Part shown: positions 39,053 through 49,599 of the stretch, one piece after another
Layout: the number at the start of each line of letters is the position of its first letter
How positions within the stretch are numbered: position 1 is the stretch's first letter
Source of the DNA: Pectinophora gossypiella
Lineage: Eukaryota > Arthropoda > Insecta > Lepidoptera > Gelechiidae
DNA length: 64,000 nucleotides
NCBI RefSeq assembly: GCF_024362695.1
Contig: NC_065425.1
Location: 11,599,001-11,663,000, forward strand
Direction: 5' to 3'
Position numbers and translations under genes: made by a program
Notes under the pieces: generated by a model
What the model was told of the DNA's origin: nothing
Seen by the model: only the letters and a program-made list of their open reading frames with translations
The model's database searches: none

Positions 39053-39837
39053 TATAATAATAATACAGCTGAGATAATATAAATTTACAAGAAAATAATA
39101 TAACACTTCAGTGCGCGCAAATTTACAAGACATTTACAGGAGAAACCCATTCTAAGGTGGGCAACGTGGCCATGTCACTAAGAGCGATCTCTTCTAGACA
39201 ACCTCTCGGCAGAGTTCACTTGTACAGCGGCAGTGTAGTGCTCAAAAAAAGTATAATAAAAAAAATAAAAAAATACAAATTAGGAAAATTTTAATGGAGG
39301 TTCTCCTCTTAAATGACTGAAGAGGGCATTCTACGTTATGCCTGGCAACACTGGTTATACATTGGAACACGTAAACAAGTCACACTGTAACCTTTCGTAA
39401 GACAAGTACCGCACACTGAAGGTTTAACCTACATAATTTATTGGGTGAACTTTACTCGCTATTTTCAGCAGGCTTGAAGGGTTGATTCAAGGTTGTGTGA
39501 CTCACTGGTCGTAAGATGTAGGGCAGAGAATGGGAAGGAGTTTTTAACGACAAAATGGTTGCCTGAAGGAATTTTTTTTAGAGCAATAAGGCCGCTCAAT
39601 CGTACTATATCCATGTGTTAGGTCTGTATGTTTATGTAAAATTTTGTGCATTAATTTATGTTCTTAATTGATTTGTTTTGATGATTATATTAACATAATT
39701 ACAATCAGGTAATTCATGCAAAGGGCGAAATTGTTAATTGCAAATTGTTAATGCTAAGGTAGAAGCTTTTTCCAGGCCAATTTTAGCGTAGCGGGATATT
39801 CAATAAAAGTAATGAATGTATAGATATATTCAAATTC
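39053..39837. other. No gene seen
   Basis: AAGAGCGATCTCTTCTAGAC and AACCTCTCGGCAG at 39180-39215 resemble a diverged form of the LINE UTR box at 63222. Nothing else assigned. Confidence 0.3.
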
Positions 39838-39995
39838 AAAAATATCTTTTGCAGTAGGTAACATAGTTACACTTTGAATCGTCAATTTTTACATAACGAA
39901 CATCTCATCCGCCTAAAACTACTGCAGCTTCTCACAACCTGTATAGCCGGGGAAAAGAAGCTGCAAGAAAAACCTCGGCACAGGGCCCTAGACGT
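39838..39995 (-). mobile_element. LINE 3' UTR, family L7
   Basis: Inverted copy with its tail at the left (ATTCAAATTCAAAAATATC), then GTAGGTAACATAGTTACACT, CCGCCTAAAACTACTGCAGC, GCACAGGGCCCTAGACG. Confidence 0.72.
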
Positions 39996-40196
39996 TCCTT
40001 TAAAAATAAATAAATATAAAACATTGTTATATGTACATAAACTATAATTAGTCACTACAACAGGCTACTTGACCACCTAGTCAAATTAGAATTCAGAGCT
40101 AAATTATTCATACTATTGATTTGAAAAGACCCGGTAGCTGTATCATATTCACACTTTGTGTATGTAACATGTTAACGGTCTGTGTATTATTTATAT

Positions 40197-40392
40197 ACAG
40201 GGTGTTAATGACATTATCGTAACGAAAACTTTGAGGGATGATTCATACCATGATTCTGAGTTGATATCAAGTGGAATTTTCCATCGCAATGGAATTAACT
40301 TAAATTATTCGACATGAAATTCCACTAGATATTAACTCAGAATTAAGGTCTGAATCATCCCCTTCAGTATTCGTTACGGTGTCACTAACACT
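40197..40392. mobile_element. MITE-A, palindromic copy
   Basis: Starts ACAGGGTGTTAATGACATTA after TAT and ends GTTACGGTGTCACTAACAC. Arms GAGGGATGATTCATACCATG and CCTTCAGTATTCG. Confidence 0.82.
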
Positions 40393-40399
40393 TATACGT

Positions 40400-40583
40400 A
40401 CGAGGTGTAAGAAACATCTTAACAAATACTGAGGGGGATGATTCAGCTCATTATTCTGAGTTAATATCAAGTGTAGTTTTCAACTTGAGAGTTTTCCACA
40501 TTGCGACGGAAAATTCCACTGGATATTAACACGAGCTGAATCATCTCTCTTAGTATTCGTTACGATGTCACTAACACCCTGTA
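40400..40583. mobile_element. MITE-A, tandem neighbour
   Basis: ACGAGGTGTAAGAAACATCT to CACTAACACCCTGTA, only about 8 bp after the preceding copy. A pair with the same close spacing occurs at 31165-31622, suggesting a composite unit. Confidence 0.82.
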
Positions 40584-40833
40584 TGTCAAAGTTTCGTAGC
40601 TGTTTCGAGAAGCCTTGGAGGCTCGGTTCAAGGTGAGGTGAGTTGACACAGTGTTATGCTTTGTTTTACGAGTGAGTTCAGAATATGGCTGTATGGCCGA
40701 CCTTGGTTTAGTATGATGATAGTTCGTTGCTTAGAAGCATAGACCTTGTAGAACCAAAAGACATACAAAATAAAAAAAAGTAAAAATGTGTTCGCGGCGC
40801 ATCTTGCCACAGACGACAGCGTGTAAAGACACT

Positions 40834-40960
40834 GTACAGTCATGAGCAATATCATGTACCCACTTTAAAACCCTGTCGCACTGTCATAATTGACATTTAA
40901 TGACTTACAGTCCTACTTACTTACGGTTTAATTTGTCAAAAAATTTAATCCCAATAAAAA
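40834..40960. mobile_element. MITE-B, partial
   Basis: GTACAGTCATGAGCAATATC, ATGTACCCACTTTAAAACCC, GTCGCACTGTCATAATTGAC, ACATTTAATGACTTACAGTC. The right terminal arm is absent. Confidence 0.7.
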
Positions 40961-40974
40961 CATTTTCATGTTAG

Positions 40975-41115
40975 AATGTTGCCAAGGCAAGATCATATCG
41001 ATCACAATGTCAAAAAGTCATCAGATCTCATGTAGCGCCAAGTTTCTAACTCTACACGTCCTAATTATACAAACTATAAGTTCACAAACTATTATACGTT
41101 AAGCAAAATATGGGA
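40975..41115 (-). repeat. Inverted relative of 29130-29360
   Basis: GAATGTTGCCAAGGCAAGAT, CAGATCTCATGTAGCGCCAA, GTTTCTAACTCTACACGTCC. Matches 29250-29360 in reverse, with differences. Confidence 0.55.
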
Positions 41116-41163
41116 CTTGATCGTTTCGTTACTATAAGAAGCACGTTATAACAGAATGGCAAT

Positions 41164-41200
41164 GAACCTATGGTGTTATTAAATATAACACCATAGGTTC
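41164..41200. repeat. Perfect 16-bp stem hairpin
   Basis: GAACCTATGGTGTTAT, loop TAAAT, ATAACACCATAGGTTC. A third partial copy, ACCTATGGTGG, follows at 41216. Confidence 0.92.
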
Positions 41201-41361
41201 ATAACCTATTATGTTACCTATGGTGGCGATAGCGAAATAGTTTTTTCACCTTAAGCTCATGTAATGGTACATCCAAATTTGCACTTTATATGAACTGTCA
41301 TAATGTCTTAAATTGAGGGATCGAACTTATAAGTAATATCTACTATACGTCCATCATCATC

Positions 41362-41540
41362 ATCATCTCCCTAGCATCATCCCGTTTCTCGGGGGGTCCG
41401 CTGACATAACTTGAAAATTTGACAGGTCCGGTTTTTTACAGAAGCGACTGCCTGTCTGACCTTCTAGTCCGCGAAGGGAAAACCAGCCTAATACAGGTTA
41501 GGTCGCATACCTCCGAAAATGCATTTCTCGGGAGTGTAAC
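41362..41540 (-). mobile_element. SINE-4, partial
   Basis: CTAGCATCATCCCGTTTCTC, GACAGGTCCGGTTTTTTAC, GACTGCCTGTCTGACCTTCT, ATGCATTTCTCGGGAGTGTA. The tRNA-like end is missing. Confidence 0.72.
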
Positions 41541-42720
41541 GCGTTGAATCACGTCCAACCGAGATAATATTTTACGCCAAAGTTGCAGTTAATCCTAATA
41601 AATAAAAAACAGTTAAGCGCCATACTCAGCTATAGTGCAACTAAAATGTTTTAATCTGCCTCCCGGAGAGGCCACTAAAAGCATATCCTTGTATTCTGTT
41701 TGGTCAACACTTCGAACAACCCCCCCACTCGTTGAGACACAGTATAACTGGAACAGTAGGTACAATGCGTACTTTCCTTTTTTTTGACGTGACTTATTGT
41801 AGTTAATTTGTCCAGCCAAGTGGCCGCACGCAAACTTATTGTTACATTTATCGTTATAAAAATTCTTAAATAAGTTAAATAGAAAAAATAAAACATTTTT
41901 TGTTACCATAATATCTGTCTTTATTTAGTAATATTTTTTTTATAATTGACAGGAAACTACCCATATGAGGTAGTCAGACATGTATGTAGGATGTATCGCC
42001 AGATGAAAAAAGTACCTACCCACACTTCGCCGCGCTTTTTTGTAAGATAGAAATAAAAAGAAATAAAATTTAAAATTATAGGCCTCATTGCTAAGAAGTC
42101 GTCTCTTTTAGACAACCTTAACTATATCGATTGTCATGTGATCTAAGAAATAAAAACTCAAATTCAAAATAATTAATTTGTTTTTCAATGTGTAATATTT
42201 TTAATATGATTATATGTTACGCATTTCGGTCTACGAGGAGAAATACAGCGGTCATTAAAACAACTTTAAAACTGTGACCACGTTAATCTGATCCCTGGAA
42301 ATCTATTTCCCAATTCGACTATAAGGAGAATCTATGTACTTGAACGCGGCGGATGTATGAAGTTAACTTACTGTTCTTTCTATACTATGGCACAGACAAG
42401 GAGCAAAACCTCCTTGCTTCCTAAGTGCTTTTTTCAGGTTGCTAAAAGTTCGCCCCAACATTTGTGACGGTCGAAAGGCTCGGGAATCTCATAATTGTTG
42501 AGGATTTCCTTCCTTGATTGAATGTTCGTGTCTTGAGGCGTTTTAGGCGGATTATGAGGGAGATAAAACGCGTGAGAGACATTTAAAATGGCAAATATTT
42601 TTTATGGCGAAGTTTATAAGGAGCATATTTAAATGCTGTTATTTTCCTGATATTTATTTATTTTGCAAGTCTGGTATACAGTTGTTATAATATAAATACT
42701 TACCATGCATATATGCCATT
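41541..42720. other. No gene seen
   Basis: A jockey-type end trace (TTTGACGTGACTTATTGTAG) at about 41783 and an inverted LINE end (TCTGTCTTTATTTAGTAATA) at about 41914, the latter also near 55076. Minus-strand frames at 41613-41909 carry no recognised domain. Confidence 0.35.
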
Positions 42721-42796
42721 TTAGGCCTAGTCGATGCCTTCGGGCAGTCTGGGCGCCAAGAAGAGCAAACCCATCAAAGGTAAAAAAAATAAAAAA
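42721..42796 (+). mobile_element. LINE 3' fragment, family L10, short
   Basis: TTAGGCCTAGTCGATGCCTT, CGGGCAGTCTGGGCGCC, AGCAAACCCATCAAAGGTAA into an A-run. Keeps only the last part of the encoded block. Confidence 0.5.
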
Positions 42797-43499
42797 TGTG
42801 ACACCCGCAAAGGGCACCGCAATAAAAGAAATGTAAGAGAGCGGTTAGTATATAATATTAACTTTCACTGCGTATGAACCACATATGAGACAATCAATTT
42901 GAAACTCATACGTATATGGCCCATATGTGGGGCACATTTCTTCTTACCAAAGTATGTCTATGGACATAAATTCCAATTTGTTTATCGCAAAATAACATAA
43001 CAGGTTAGGGGTTGATATGTCATTTCCAGTTACACAGTAAACGTGTTAAAACTAAAGTGCTACTTTTTATAAACTTAACATTGTATGATATAAAATATAA
43101 TATTGATTGTATGTTTTAGTTATATTGTCTGTAGTGATTTTTTGTTTAATAATAAAGTTCTATTTCGGTAAATATTTATTAAAACATAGAAGGAGCTTGT
43201 GACGTCATTAATAAAAGCAGTCACATGTCGTATTATTTATTTCATAAATAAAATTCAAAAATAAGTCGAAAAGTGAAATGAAATTGTCTTTTGAACATAT
43301 TAGATTCGCTTCTATTTCTAGATAGCACTGTATTCCCAAGCGTACAAAAATAAAAAAAAAACTGTTCTACTTCACAAGAACTTGTATATTTTTATACACT
43401 TTGTAAAGCAAAAACAATCTCTATTCACTTCCATTTAGTAGCTATTGTTCTAGTTTAGTTGCAAAACAATAGTCTTGTTAACTACGTCACGATATTTTT
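42797..43499. other. No gene seen
   Basis: AT-rich. TGACGTCA occurs at 43200-43207. No repeat assigned. Confidence 0.3.
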
Positions 43500-43900
43500 T
43501 GTCTCCCAATGGAGTTGGCTTTTCGCTTTTGATGATTGCATCCAGACAGGACTGCCCTTTTCTTCAGCATTGCTGTGAGAGACATCTCTCCGTGCAAGTG
43601 CCGGAGAGGGGGCTCTAAATGGTAAAATCTTGAAGGACCGACATCTACACAAATGGATTTTATTATTTTACTTTTATTTTTATGTTAATATTATTTATTT
43701 TTTTATTTTAATAAGTTTCATTTTAATTATTATGATTTTAATTTTAAGTACATTTAGTTTTGATTTTAATAATTGTAAGTTTGATTTAATTATTATTTTA
43801 AAATGCTTGATTGTGACTTTTAATTTTAAATTGACATTATGTAATTGATATTTTTATATCTTAAAATATGGGTACCCGAAATAAATGTTTTTTTTTAATG
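43500..43900 (+). mobile_element. LINE 3' UTR (L13)
   Basis: CCAATGGAGTTGGCTTTTCG, CAAGTGCCGGAGAGGGGGC, then a long T-rich UTR and CCCGAAATAAATGTTTTTTT. Layout matches the 3' end of L4 (4458-4935), so probably a related non-LTR element; no coding part is readable. Confidence 0.55.
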
Positions 43901-43999
43901 TTAAAAGTAAACATTAAAAAGCTAACGTACAGGTACAATTATGTGCCGTTCTCACGAATGTTCTCGTTGTAAAACTTCTTAAATTGTAAAGGCACTGGC

Positions 44000-44130
44000 T
44001 ACTGGGCACCCTCAGGCCTGTTGTCTTAAGCGTTGTACCGGGTGAGAGCTTTCAGTGCTCCCCATTTGTCCGGCCAAGTAGTTAATGCACTCCGCGGCAA
44101 ATCTACAATAAGTCACGTCAGTAAAAAGGC
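44000..44130 (+). mobile_element. Jockey-clade 3' UTR
   Basis: CTGGGCACCCTCAGGCCTGT, GTTGTACCGGGTGAGAGC, CCCCATTTGTCCGGCCAAGT, ACAATAAGTCACGTCAG. Same as 62695-62820. Only UTR. Confidence 0.75.
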
Positions 44131-44317
44131 TACTTTTGTTTCTCAAATTGGGTCGAGTACTAAGTTCGAGATAAATTATAATATTCTGTTTACTAAATAA
44201 AGACAGATTTAAAACTGACTAATAACTTTTTCTTTTTTCTATTTAACATATTATGAATTTTAATAAAAAACGTTATAATATGTCTGACAATTTATCACGT
44301 TTTTCTATGACGTCGGA

Positions 44318-44390
44318 AAAATATTTCAATGAATTAATCGACCCGAGCGGGTCGATAGCGATAAGCGCTGATTAAGGGAAAATCAGCTAT
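44318..44390 (-). mobile_element. Jockey-clade fragment, inverted
   Basis: ATTTCAATGAATTAATCGAC, CGAGCGGGTCGATAGCG, ATAAGCGCTGATTAAGGG: the end of the reading frame and the first UTR bases on the minus strand. Confidence 0.65.
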
Positions 44391-45179
44391 GGTAACAAAT
44401 GTCAAATATGAATATAGATTTTTTTAAGTTTTAATGTTTCTTTAGAACCTTGACGTTGGCAGAATCGTCGTTTCTGAATGATGCAGCGGTAATCAAGAAA
44501 AAAGTTGAAGTTAAAGTTGCTTTTTAGGACTGCCAAATCAAGCAAGAAACTGACAAACAATATTATCTAGCTCAGTCACAAGTTCTAGGCGAACTAATAA
44601 TCAGAATTGGACCGTCCTAGTAATAACCCGGGGACTGACAAACTAAGTTACCGGTTATGCTAATCGAGTCCCGGCCGTGGCGCGATGCCAACTCAGCGCC
44701 AAAAACGCCCAGATGGCAGATTTGTCCGGAAAAAAACCCGGATAATTGCATAAGGCAGAGGTGACACTGAGAGCGATTCCGGGTGTGTTATTTCTGTAAT
44801 CCACCTCACGACTATATTCCAACTGGGGTAGTCAGAGGTTTAACCACTGGACCGTTGGTTTTGGTTCCATACAAGATCATTAACCTGACCCCAGGGGAGA
44901 CAGAGTCATATTCTCTGCCCACCACTGGGACAGTTCCTGTTCGGCGCGTCCTATTCAAAAAATTCAAAAATATTTTTTCTTCAAAATTGGCTTACATAGT
45001 TAGCGCTTTCTGAACGTTAAAAATTAAATTACATATTATGTAACAAGCTGTAAAACTACTACCACATCGGAAGCTGTATCGCTGAGGGGAATACGTCGCC
45101 AGAAAACCTCCCAGCACAGGGCCCTCCTACTGGCTCATGTTTTACTTTCTTTCTTTCTTACCGCGGGGTCGATTGGAAG
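44391..45179. other. No gene; short repeat traces
   Basis: An L9-type box (CACGACTATATTCCAACTGG) at about 44808 and a diverged L7-type end (CCTCCCAGCACAGGGCCC) at about 45108. The 44640-44720 part is GC-richer. No exon. Confidence 0.3.
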
Positions 45180-45305
45180 GGAGATGTCGGCTGAGTTCGG
45201 ATAGGGACCCAGACCTACAGGGAAAGTGCTGCCCTATTTTCCCTAAAACGTACCATGGAGAATGCTACACCGGTAAGAGCGTGGCTCTTAAATTAGTGAT
45301 GAGCG
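45180..45305 (+). mobile_element. RTE-type tail (L3)
   Basis: GGCTGAGTTCGGATAGGGAC, GCTGCCCTATTTTCCCTAAA, GGAGAATGCTACACCGGTAA, GAGCGTGGCTCTTAAATTAG. Non-coding end. Confidence 0.62.
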
Positions 45306-45337
45306 GTTTAACAAGGCTGACGAGAAGTGGTGTATTG

Positions 45338-45420
45338 TATACAGGACGGCCCAGAGGTTCACGTTTAAAATGAAAAATTAGATAGAGGGGTTCATTGGGT
45401 ACTTAGGTATTATGTATGTT
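45338..45420 (+). mobile_element. MITE-F end (TACAGG-GGCCCAGA)
   Basis: TATACAGGACGGCCCAGAGG, TTCACGTTTAAAATGAAAAA, TTAGATAGAGGG. An inverted match ends at 60106. TA followed by CAGGG-type ends again suggests Tc1/mariner-like insertion. Confidence 0.55.
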
Positions 45421-45502
45421 TAGCGATTAATTACGGTTTAGAGGATATAATTTACTATCTTACTTTAGAAATCATTATTTTAGCGCCTTTTCTTATTATA
45501 AT

Positions 45503-45690
45503 CATCAGCCGTACGACGCCCACTGCTGGGCATAGGCCTCCCCCAAGGATCTCCACGACGATCGGTCCTGCGCTGCCCGCATCCAGCGGCTTCCCGCGAC
45601 CTTCACCAGTTCGTCGGTCCACCTTGTAGCGGGCCTACCCACTGAGCGTCGTCCGACACGCGGCCGCCACCCCAGAACCCTATTTAATAC
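45503..45690 (-). mobile_element. RTE-type LINE C-terminus (L5)
   Basis: Minus strand reads GPATRWTDELVKVAGSRWMR then AAQDRSSWRSLGEAYAQQWA and SYG with a stop: a well-known RTE C-terminal block in Lepidoptera. The 3' end lies at the left (CATCAGCCGTACGACGCCC). Frame intact over about 45 codons, RT domain absent. Confidence 0.85.
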
Positions 45691-45894
45691 TAATAATATA
45701 ATACATCACACCTATTTGTAAAGAAGTGGAACACTTACTAAAAGAAATAAAAATCAAAGATTAAAAAAAATTGGAAGTCAAAATGAGAATTCGACTAAAA
45801 TTTGTGATCATTTCCAGCTCTGCCATTAGGAAGAAAGGGCGGAGTTTATGTATGTATTTACGCCTAGGAAATGCCGAATCAATTTAAGCAAGCA

Positions 45895-46123
45895 GTTTTT
45901 TTTTGAAGTGACTTATTGTAGATTTGGCGCAGATGGCATTAACTACTTGGCCAGACAAATGGGGAGCGCTGAGGGCTCTGACAGGGTACAAAATTTAAGA
46001 CAACAGGACCGAGGGTGCCCAGTTGGACGCAAACCTCGGCTCAGGGCGTGGTCTGAGAGGATTATATTTGAAAGAATTAATCGACCCTAGTGGGCCGATA
46101 GCGATAAGCGCTGAATGAGGGAA
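45895..46123 (-). mobile_element. Jockey-clade LINE 3' end
   Basis: T-run, AAGTGACTTATTGTAGATTT, GGCCAGACAAATGGGGAGCG, TTTAAGACAACAGGACCGAG, CGAACCTCGGCTCAGGGCG-type section, GAATTAATCGACCCTAGTGG. Full UTR on the minus strand. Confidence 0.8.
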
Positions 46124-46299
46124 TCCGTAAACAGACATCGTACACAGTAGTTTAACATAATTAATGGGAAAACGCGCCATGTTTGAAAAGTCAGTTAATT
46201 GCATTTTGGCACCTCCACTTCAATCCAATAATGGACAACGGACAAAAAGTATACAGGTCGTAGTATACAGGGAGTTGTAATAAGTCACTACTGGCGGCA

Positions 46300-46620
46300 A
46301 CGGCCTCCGTGGTTCAGTGGTTTGAGTGTTCGGCTCACGATCCGGAGGTCCCGGGTTCAAGTCCCGGTGGTGACATATCACGAAAATCACTTTGTGATCC
46401 CTAGTTTGGTTAGAAAATTACAGGCTGATCACCTGATCGTCCGAAATTAAGATGATCCGCGCTTCGGAAAGCACGTTACGCCGTGGTCCCGGTTACTACT
46501 TACTGATGCAAGTTAGTAGTCGTTAAATTAGCAACGTCAGGGGCCTTTGGCGGTTCAATAGTAACCGTGACACCAGGGTTGATGGGGTTGGTAATCCACC
46601 TCACAACCCACACTATAGAA
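46300..46620 (+). mobile_element. SINE-1, complete copy
   Basis: 321 bp: CGGCCTCCGTGGTTCAGTGG, GGTCCCGGGTTCAAGTCCC, TCACTTTGTGATCCC, CAGGCTGATCACCTG, CGCGCTTCGGAAAGCACG, GGCGGTTCAATAGTAACC, CACCAGGGTTGATGGGG, CACTATAGAA. Both internal promoter boxes are recognisable. Confidence 0.93.
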
Positions 46621-46805
46621 GACTACTGGGGGCGAAAAAACACCAGCGTCAAAATGGCGAGACCAGTTGCTTAAAGATGAAATTGCATATTGTTACATAT
46701 ACTACCTATCCACTACTATTTGATACTAAGCTCAGCGGTGATGGAAAACATCGTAAGGAAACCCACATTCCCGAAATATGCACACTGCTAGGGAGTGGAA
46801 TTCTT

Positions 46806-46935
46806 TGCTGTCTTCTGTATTTCCGAATGCATATAACTCGGGTGCTTTCAGGGCCAGAGTGGAGAGGCACCTTCTGGGCTAGTTTTCTAACAAGTCTAGG
46901 GCTAAGAAAAAACTCATCAAAGATAAAAAAATATT
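46806..46935 (+). mobile_element. LINE 3' fragment, family L10, degraded
   Basis: CCGAATGCATATAACTCGGG, GCTTTCAGGGCCAGAGTGGA, GAGGCACCTTCTGGGCTAG, then an internal deletion and ATCAAAGATAAAAAAA. Confidence 0.58.
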
Positions 46936-46943
46936 TAAAAAAA

Positions 46944-47092
46944 AATGCATTTTCGGAGGTATGTGGCTTAACCTGTATTGGGCTGGTTTTGTTTTCGCGG
47001 GTTGGAAGGTCAGACAGGTAGTCGCTTCTGTAAAATACCGGACCTGTCAAATATTTAGGTTAGGCAAGCGGACGGGAAAAACGGGATAATGA
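46944..47092 (+). mobile_element. SINE-4, partial
   Basis: AATGCATTTTCGGAGGTATG, GGCTGGTTTTGTTTTCGCGG, GGAAGGTCAGACAGGTAGTC, CCGGACCTGTCAAATATTTA, GGAAAAACGGGATAATGAC. Plus-strand orientation, tRNA-like head missing. Confidence 0.72.
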
Positions 47093-47545
47093 CAGTGAGT
47101 TTATGATGTGTGTATATATGTCATAGTACTATAGATATATCTCTAGATGTATATTTTTCTTTTCTGAGATCTATACTGTAACTTTGTCTAGCTCAAAAGT
47201 CTAGACAGACAAATTGGCATCGTTTAACTTCCTCAAATGGTTGAGGTGAAATCCATCGTTTTAGTTCGGAAAATAAAATAAATCTGTTCTATTTGTAGTT
47301 GAAATAAAGAATTGAATTGTGTTGGATATTTGAGATAATGTCTTGCTTTACGCACCCCTAAATATATAAAATTATGGACGATTGGCCGATACCTTGTAAT
47401 TCACTAAATAGGGGTCATAGGGTACGTTAAAGCAATTCGAATAAAAAGCATTATTGCTAAAAGTAAGTGAACAATATCAAGAAACGTCAAAAATAAATAT
47501 GATGAGCTGTTAAGTTTAAAAGCTTAACCTAACAACTTTCGATAT
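47093..47545. other. No gene seen
   Basis: AT-rich, no repeat assigned. Confidence 0.3.
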
Positions 47546-47637
47546 ACAGGGTGTTAGCGACATCGTAACGAATACTGAGGGGGATGATTCAGATCATGAT
47601 CTTGAGTTGATATCAAGTGGAATTTTCCGTCGTAACT
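47546..47637. mobile_element. MITE-A, left arm only
   Basis: ACAGGGTGTTAGCGACATCG, TAACGAATACTGAGGGGGAT, TTGATATCAAGTGGAATTTT, CCGTCGTAAC. Confidence 0.78.
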
Positions 47638-47711
47638 GGACCCATAGTTGCTAAGTTGATTGATCCAATAAATACATTCTGCCATAGAACTATTCATTGC
47701 AAATTTCTTCA

Positions 47712-47840
47712 CAACACAAACTCACTCCTATTTCCCACCGGAGTAAGCACAGACTATGGAATTCCATTTGCTTCGTTCCTGCCATACTTCTCTTGCTTCC
47801 ACATTCCACATTCATCGATCGTTTCATACACGCACGCCAG
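47712..47840 (-). mobile_element. RTE-type LINE C-terminus (L8), inverted
   Basis: CTCACTCCTATTTCCCACCG, GAGTAAGCACAGACTATGGA, ATTCCATTTGCTTCG, CTTCTCTTGCTTCCACATTC, CATCGATCGTTTCATACACG. Longest inverted copy. Confidence 0.72.
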
Positions 47841-48139
47841 CCCAAAATGTGTTAGAATTTAACCCAAAACCAAAATAATCCTTATACTGGTAAATAAATG
47901 TATTAAATTGTATTCCAAATAATGCTTGTTTGCTGGCAACAAGCCAGAAATGAAACAATTCAGCAATGGCAATGAATTTTAAGCTGTATTATCAATGGAA
48001 TTAAATCGAAATTGCAATTAAAATAATACAAAGATCGGTCGTGTTTCTCTTTTAATATTAAATTGCTATGAAACTCAACTTTCTGTGATAATTGTATGTA
48101 TTCTTTCATGTTGACTGTCTTTCACACATTCATGTGGAA

Positions 48140-48292
48140 AATGCCATGATCACGGGATGTTTCTAAGTGTAACTATGTAACCTACTAATCATCAGTCATC
48201 CCGTGATCATGGCACTTGCAACAGTGTCGAAATATCGGGAGTCTCATACCCCTACTTTAAACGCGGTAAGAACCCGTTATTATGTGTTTTAA
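48140..48292. mobile_element. MITE-C, partial, with inner palindrome
   Basis: AAATGCCATGATCACGGGAT and CATCCCGTGATCATGGCACT flank AAGTGTAACTATGTAACCTA, a fragment also found in L7. Then CGAAATATCGGGAGTCTCAT and CGGTAAGAACCCGTTATTAT. The L7-like piece inside suggests insertion or template switching. Confidence 0.65.
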
Positions 48293-48370
48293 ATACTTTA
48301 CTGTTTTATAGTTACGCGTCGGTTCATCGTAAACCGTACTAAACTAATTAAATAAATGAAATCCATAAAT

Positions 48371-48427
48371 AGGCAAGTGGAATTCTACAGTCTCTGCTTA
48401 CCCCGGTGGGAAATAAGTATGAGTTTA
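48371..48427 (+). mobile_element. RTE-type tail (L8)
   Basis: GGCAAGTGGAATTCTACAGT, CTCTGCTTACCCCGGTGGGA, AATAAGTATGAGTTTATA. Abuts the inverted L3 fragment. Confidence 0.62.
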
Positions 48428-48770
48428 TATCTCTCTCCATTTCAGAGCTGCGCTCTTGTCGGTGGAGTAACCGCCATTCCTCTCTTCTTCCCGCCAAAAC
48501 CTTCACCTCCCGATACGACACGACCTGCACCTCCTCTTTTATTTGTTTCATAAATGTTATCCTAGGTCTACCCCTTCCTCTCTTCCCTTCAATTTTTCCT
48601 TCTATAATGTTTGTTATAAATGAATCGTGTCGTATCAGGTGGCCAATCATATTTCCTCTCCGGTTCTCTGTGGTTCTCTTTTCTTCAACTCTTTCCAGCA
48701 CTTTTTCATTTGACACCATTTCAGTCCAGCTTATACCCTCCATCCTTCACCAACACCACATCTCAAACGC
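48428..48770 (-). mobile_element. RTE-type LINE C-terminus (L3), longest copy
   Basis: Minus-strand open frame reads MEGISWTEMVSNEKVLERVE, RRGNMIGHLIRHDSFITNII, EGKIEGKRGRGRPRITFMKQ, VVSYREVKV and WRLLHRQERSSE: the C-terminal part of an RTE-like LINE protein, about 100 codons. The opposite-strand frame of 133 codons is a shadow. The catalytic domain is absent. Confidence 0.88.
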
Positions 48771-49164
48771 TTCCAACCTCTCTCTGTCTCTCTGTCTGAA
48801 TAAATAAGTAAAGTAAACAAGACACATGCCAATTGACCCTTTCCTCTAATAACTATAGTAACCCGCGTAGGAACCGAAATAAACTCATAACATTGTTTTA
48901 TCAAATAAAGCCTTCATGATAAAGGTTGTATTGTGTTACTAAATTATAACCTTTATTATTCATTTGTATTGACTTTCATAATAGCCTATGTAAATGGCCT
49001 TTATAACCATGGATTCTGTTATAAATAATAATAAGCAATAAATAAAAATAAATATTACGACTTTATACTAAAAGTAACTTGTTTATTTTGTTGTGTAAAT
49101 AAATTTGAATAGTAAAATCTAAGTTTTTTATCTATTTTTATATAGTTACGGTTTAAAGGGTACC
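48771..49164. other. No gene seen
   Basis: A/T-rich, no repeat assigned. Confidence 0.3.
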
Positions 49165-49290
49165 GGTGTGCGTGTATGAAACGATTTATGAATGTGGAGG
49201 AAGCAAGAGAAGTGTGTCAGGTTCGAAGCACATGGAATTCCGTAGTCCCTGCGTACCCCGGTGGAAAACAGGCGTTAATTTATGTATATA
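49165..49290 (+). mobile_element. RTE-type LINE C-terminus (L8)
   Basis: CGTGTATGAAACGATTTATG, AATGTGGAGGAAGCAAGAGA, AGTGTGTCAGGTTCGAAGC, CCCCGGTGGAAAACAGGCG, TTTATGTATATATA. Confidence 0.72.
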
Positions 49291-49355
49291 TATTTTATAT
49301 AGCTTTTTCTTATGAGAAAATGTTATCCTCATATTAATAATAATAATAATAACCC

Positions 49356-49480
49356 ACATTTAGATTAAATTGTCTTAAGGGGCCTCTACGTGTTGGCTTC
49401 GGCCCCACCCACGCCTTTTAAAAGTCCGGGACTCCATAGTCCCGAGAAATGGAAATGACAAACATAATAATAATAATGAA
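49356..49480 (-). repeat. Dispersed repeat L11, inverted
   Basis: ATTAAATTGTCTTAAGGGGC, CTCTACGTGTTGGCTTCGGC, GTCCGGGACTCCATAGTCCC. The AAT run at each side parallels the ATT run before 33651. Confidence 0.7.
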
Positions 49481-49599
49481 ACACTTTTTTGCTCATATTG
49501 TTACAAAGAGAAACATAAAATAATAATTAATTTAGTAGCGTCCTTTCCAACCCTTTCTTAACAATTTTAAATATTTCTCGTGCTTTCTCGTTTAGCGGA

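Noticed and set aside
48406..48807. 133-codon plus-strand frame
   Set aside because: The antisense strand encodes the recognisable RTE C-terminus; this frame is its shadow.
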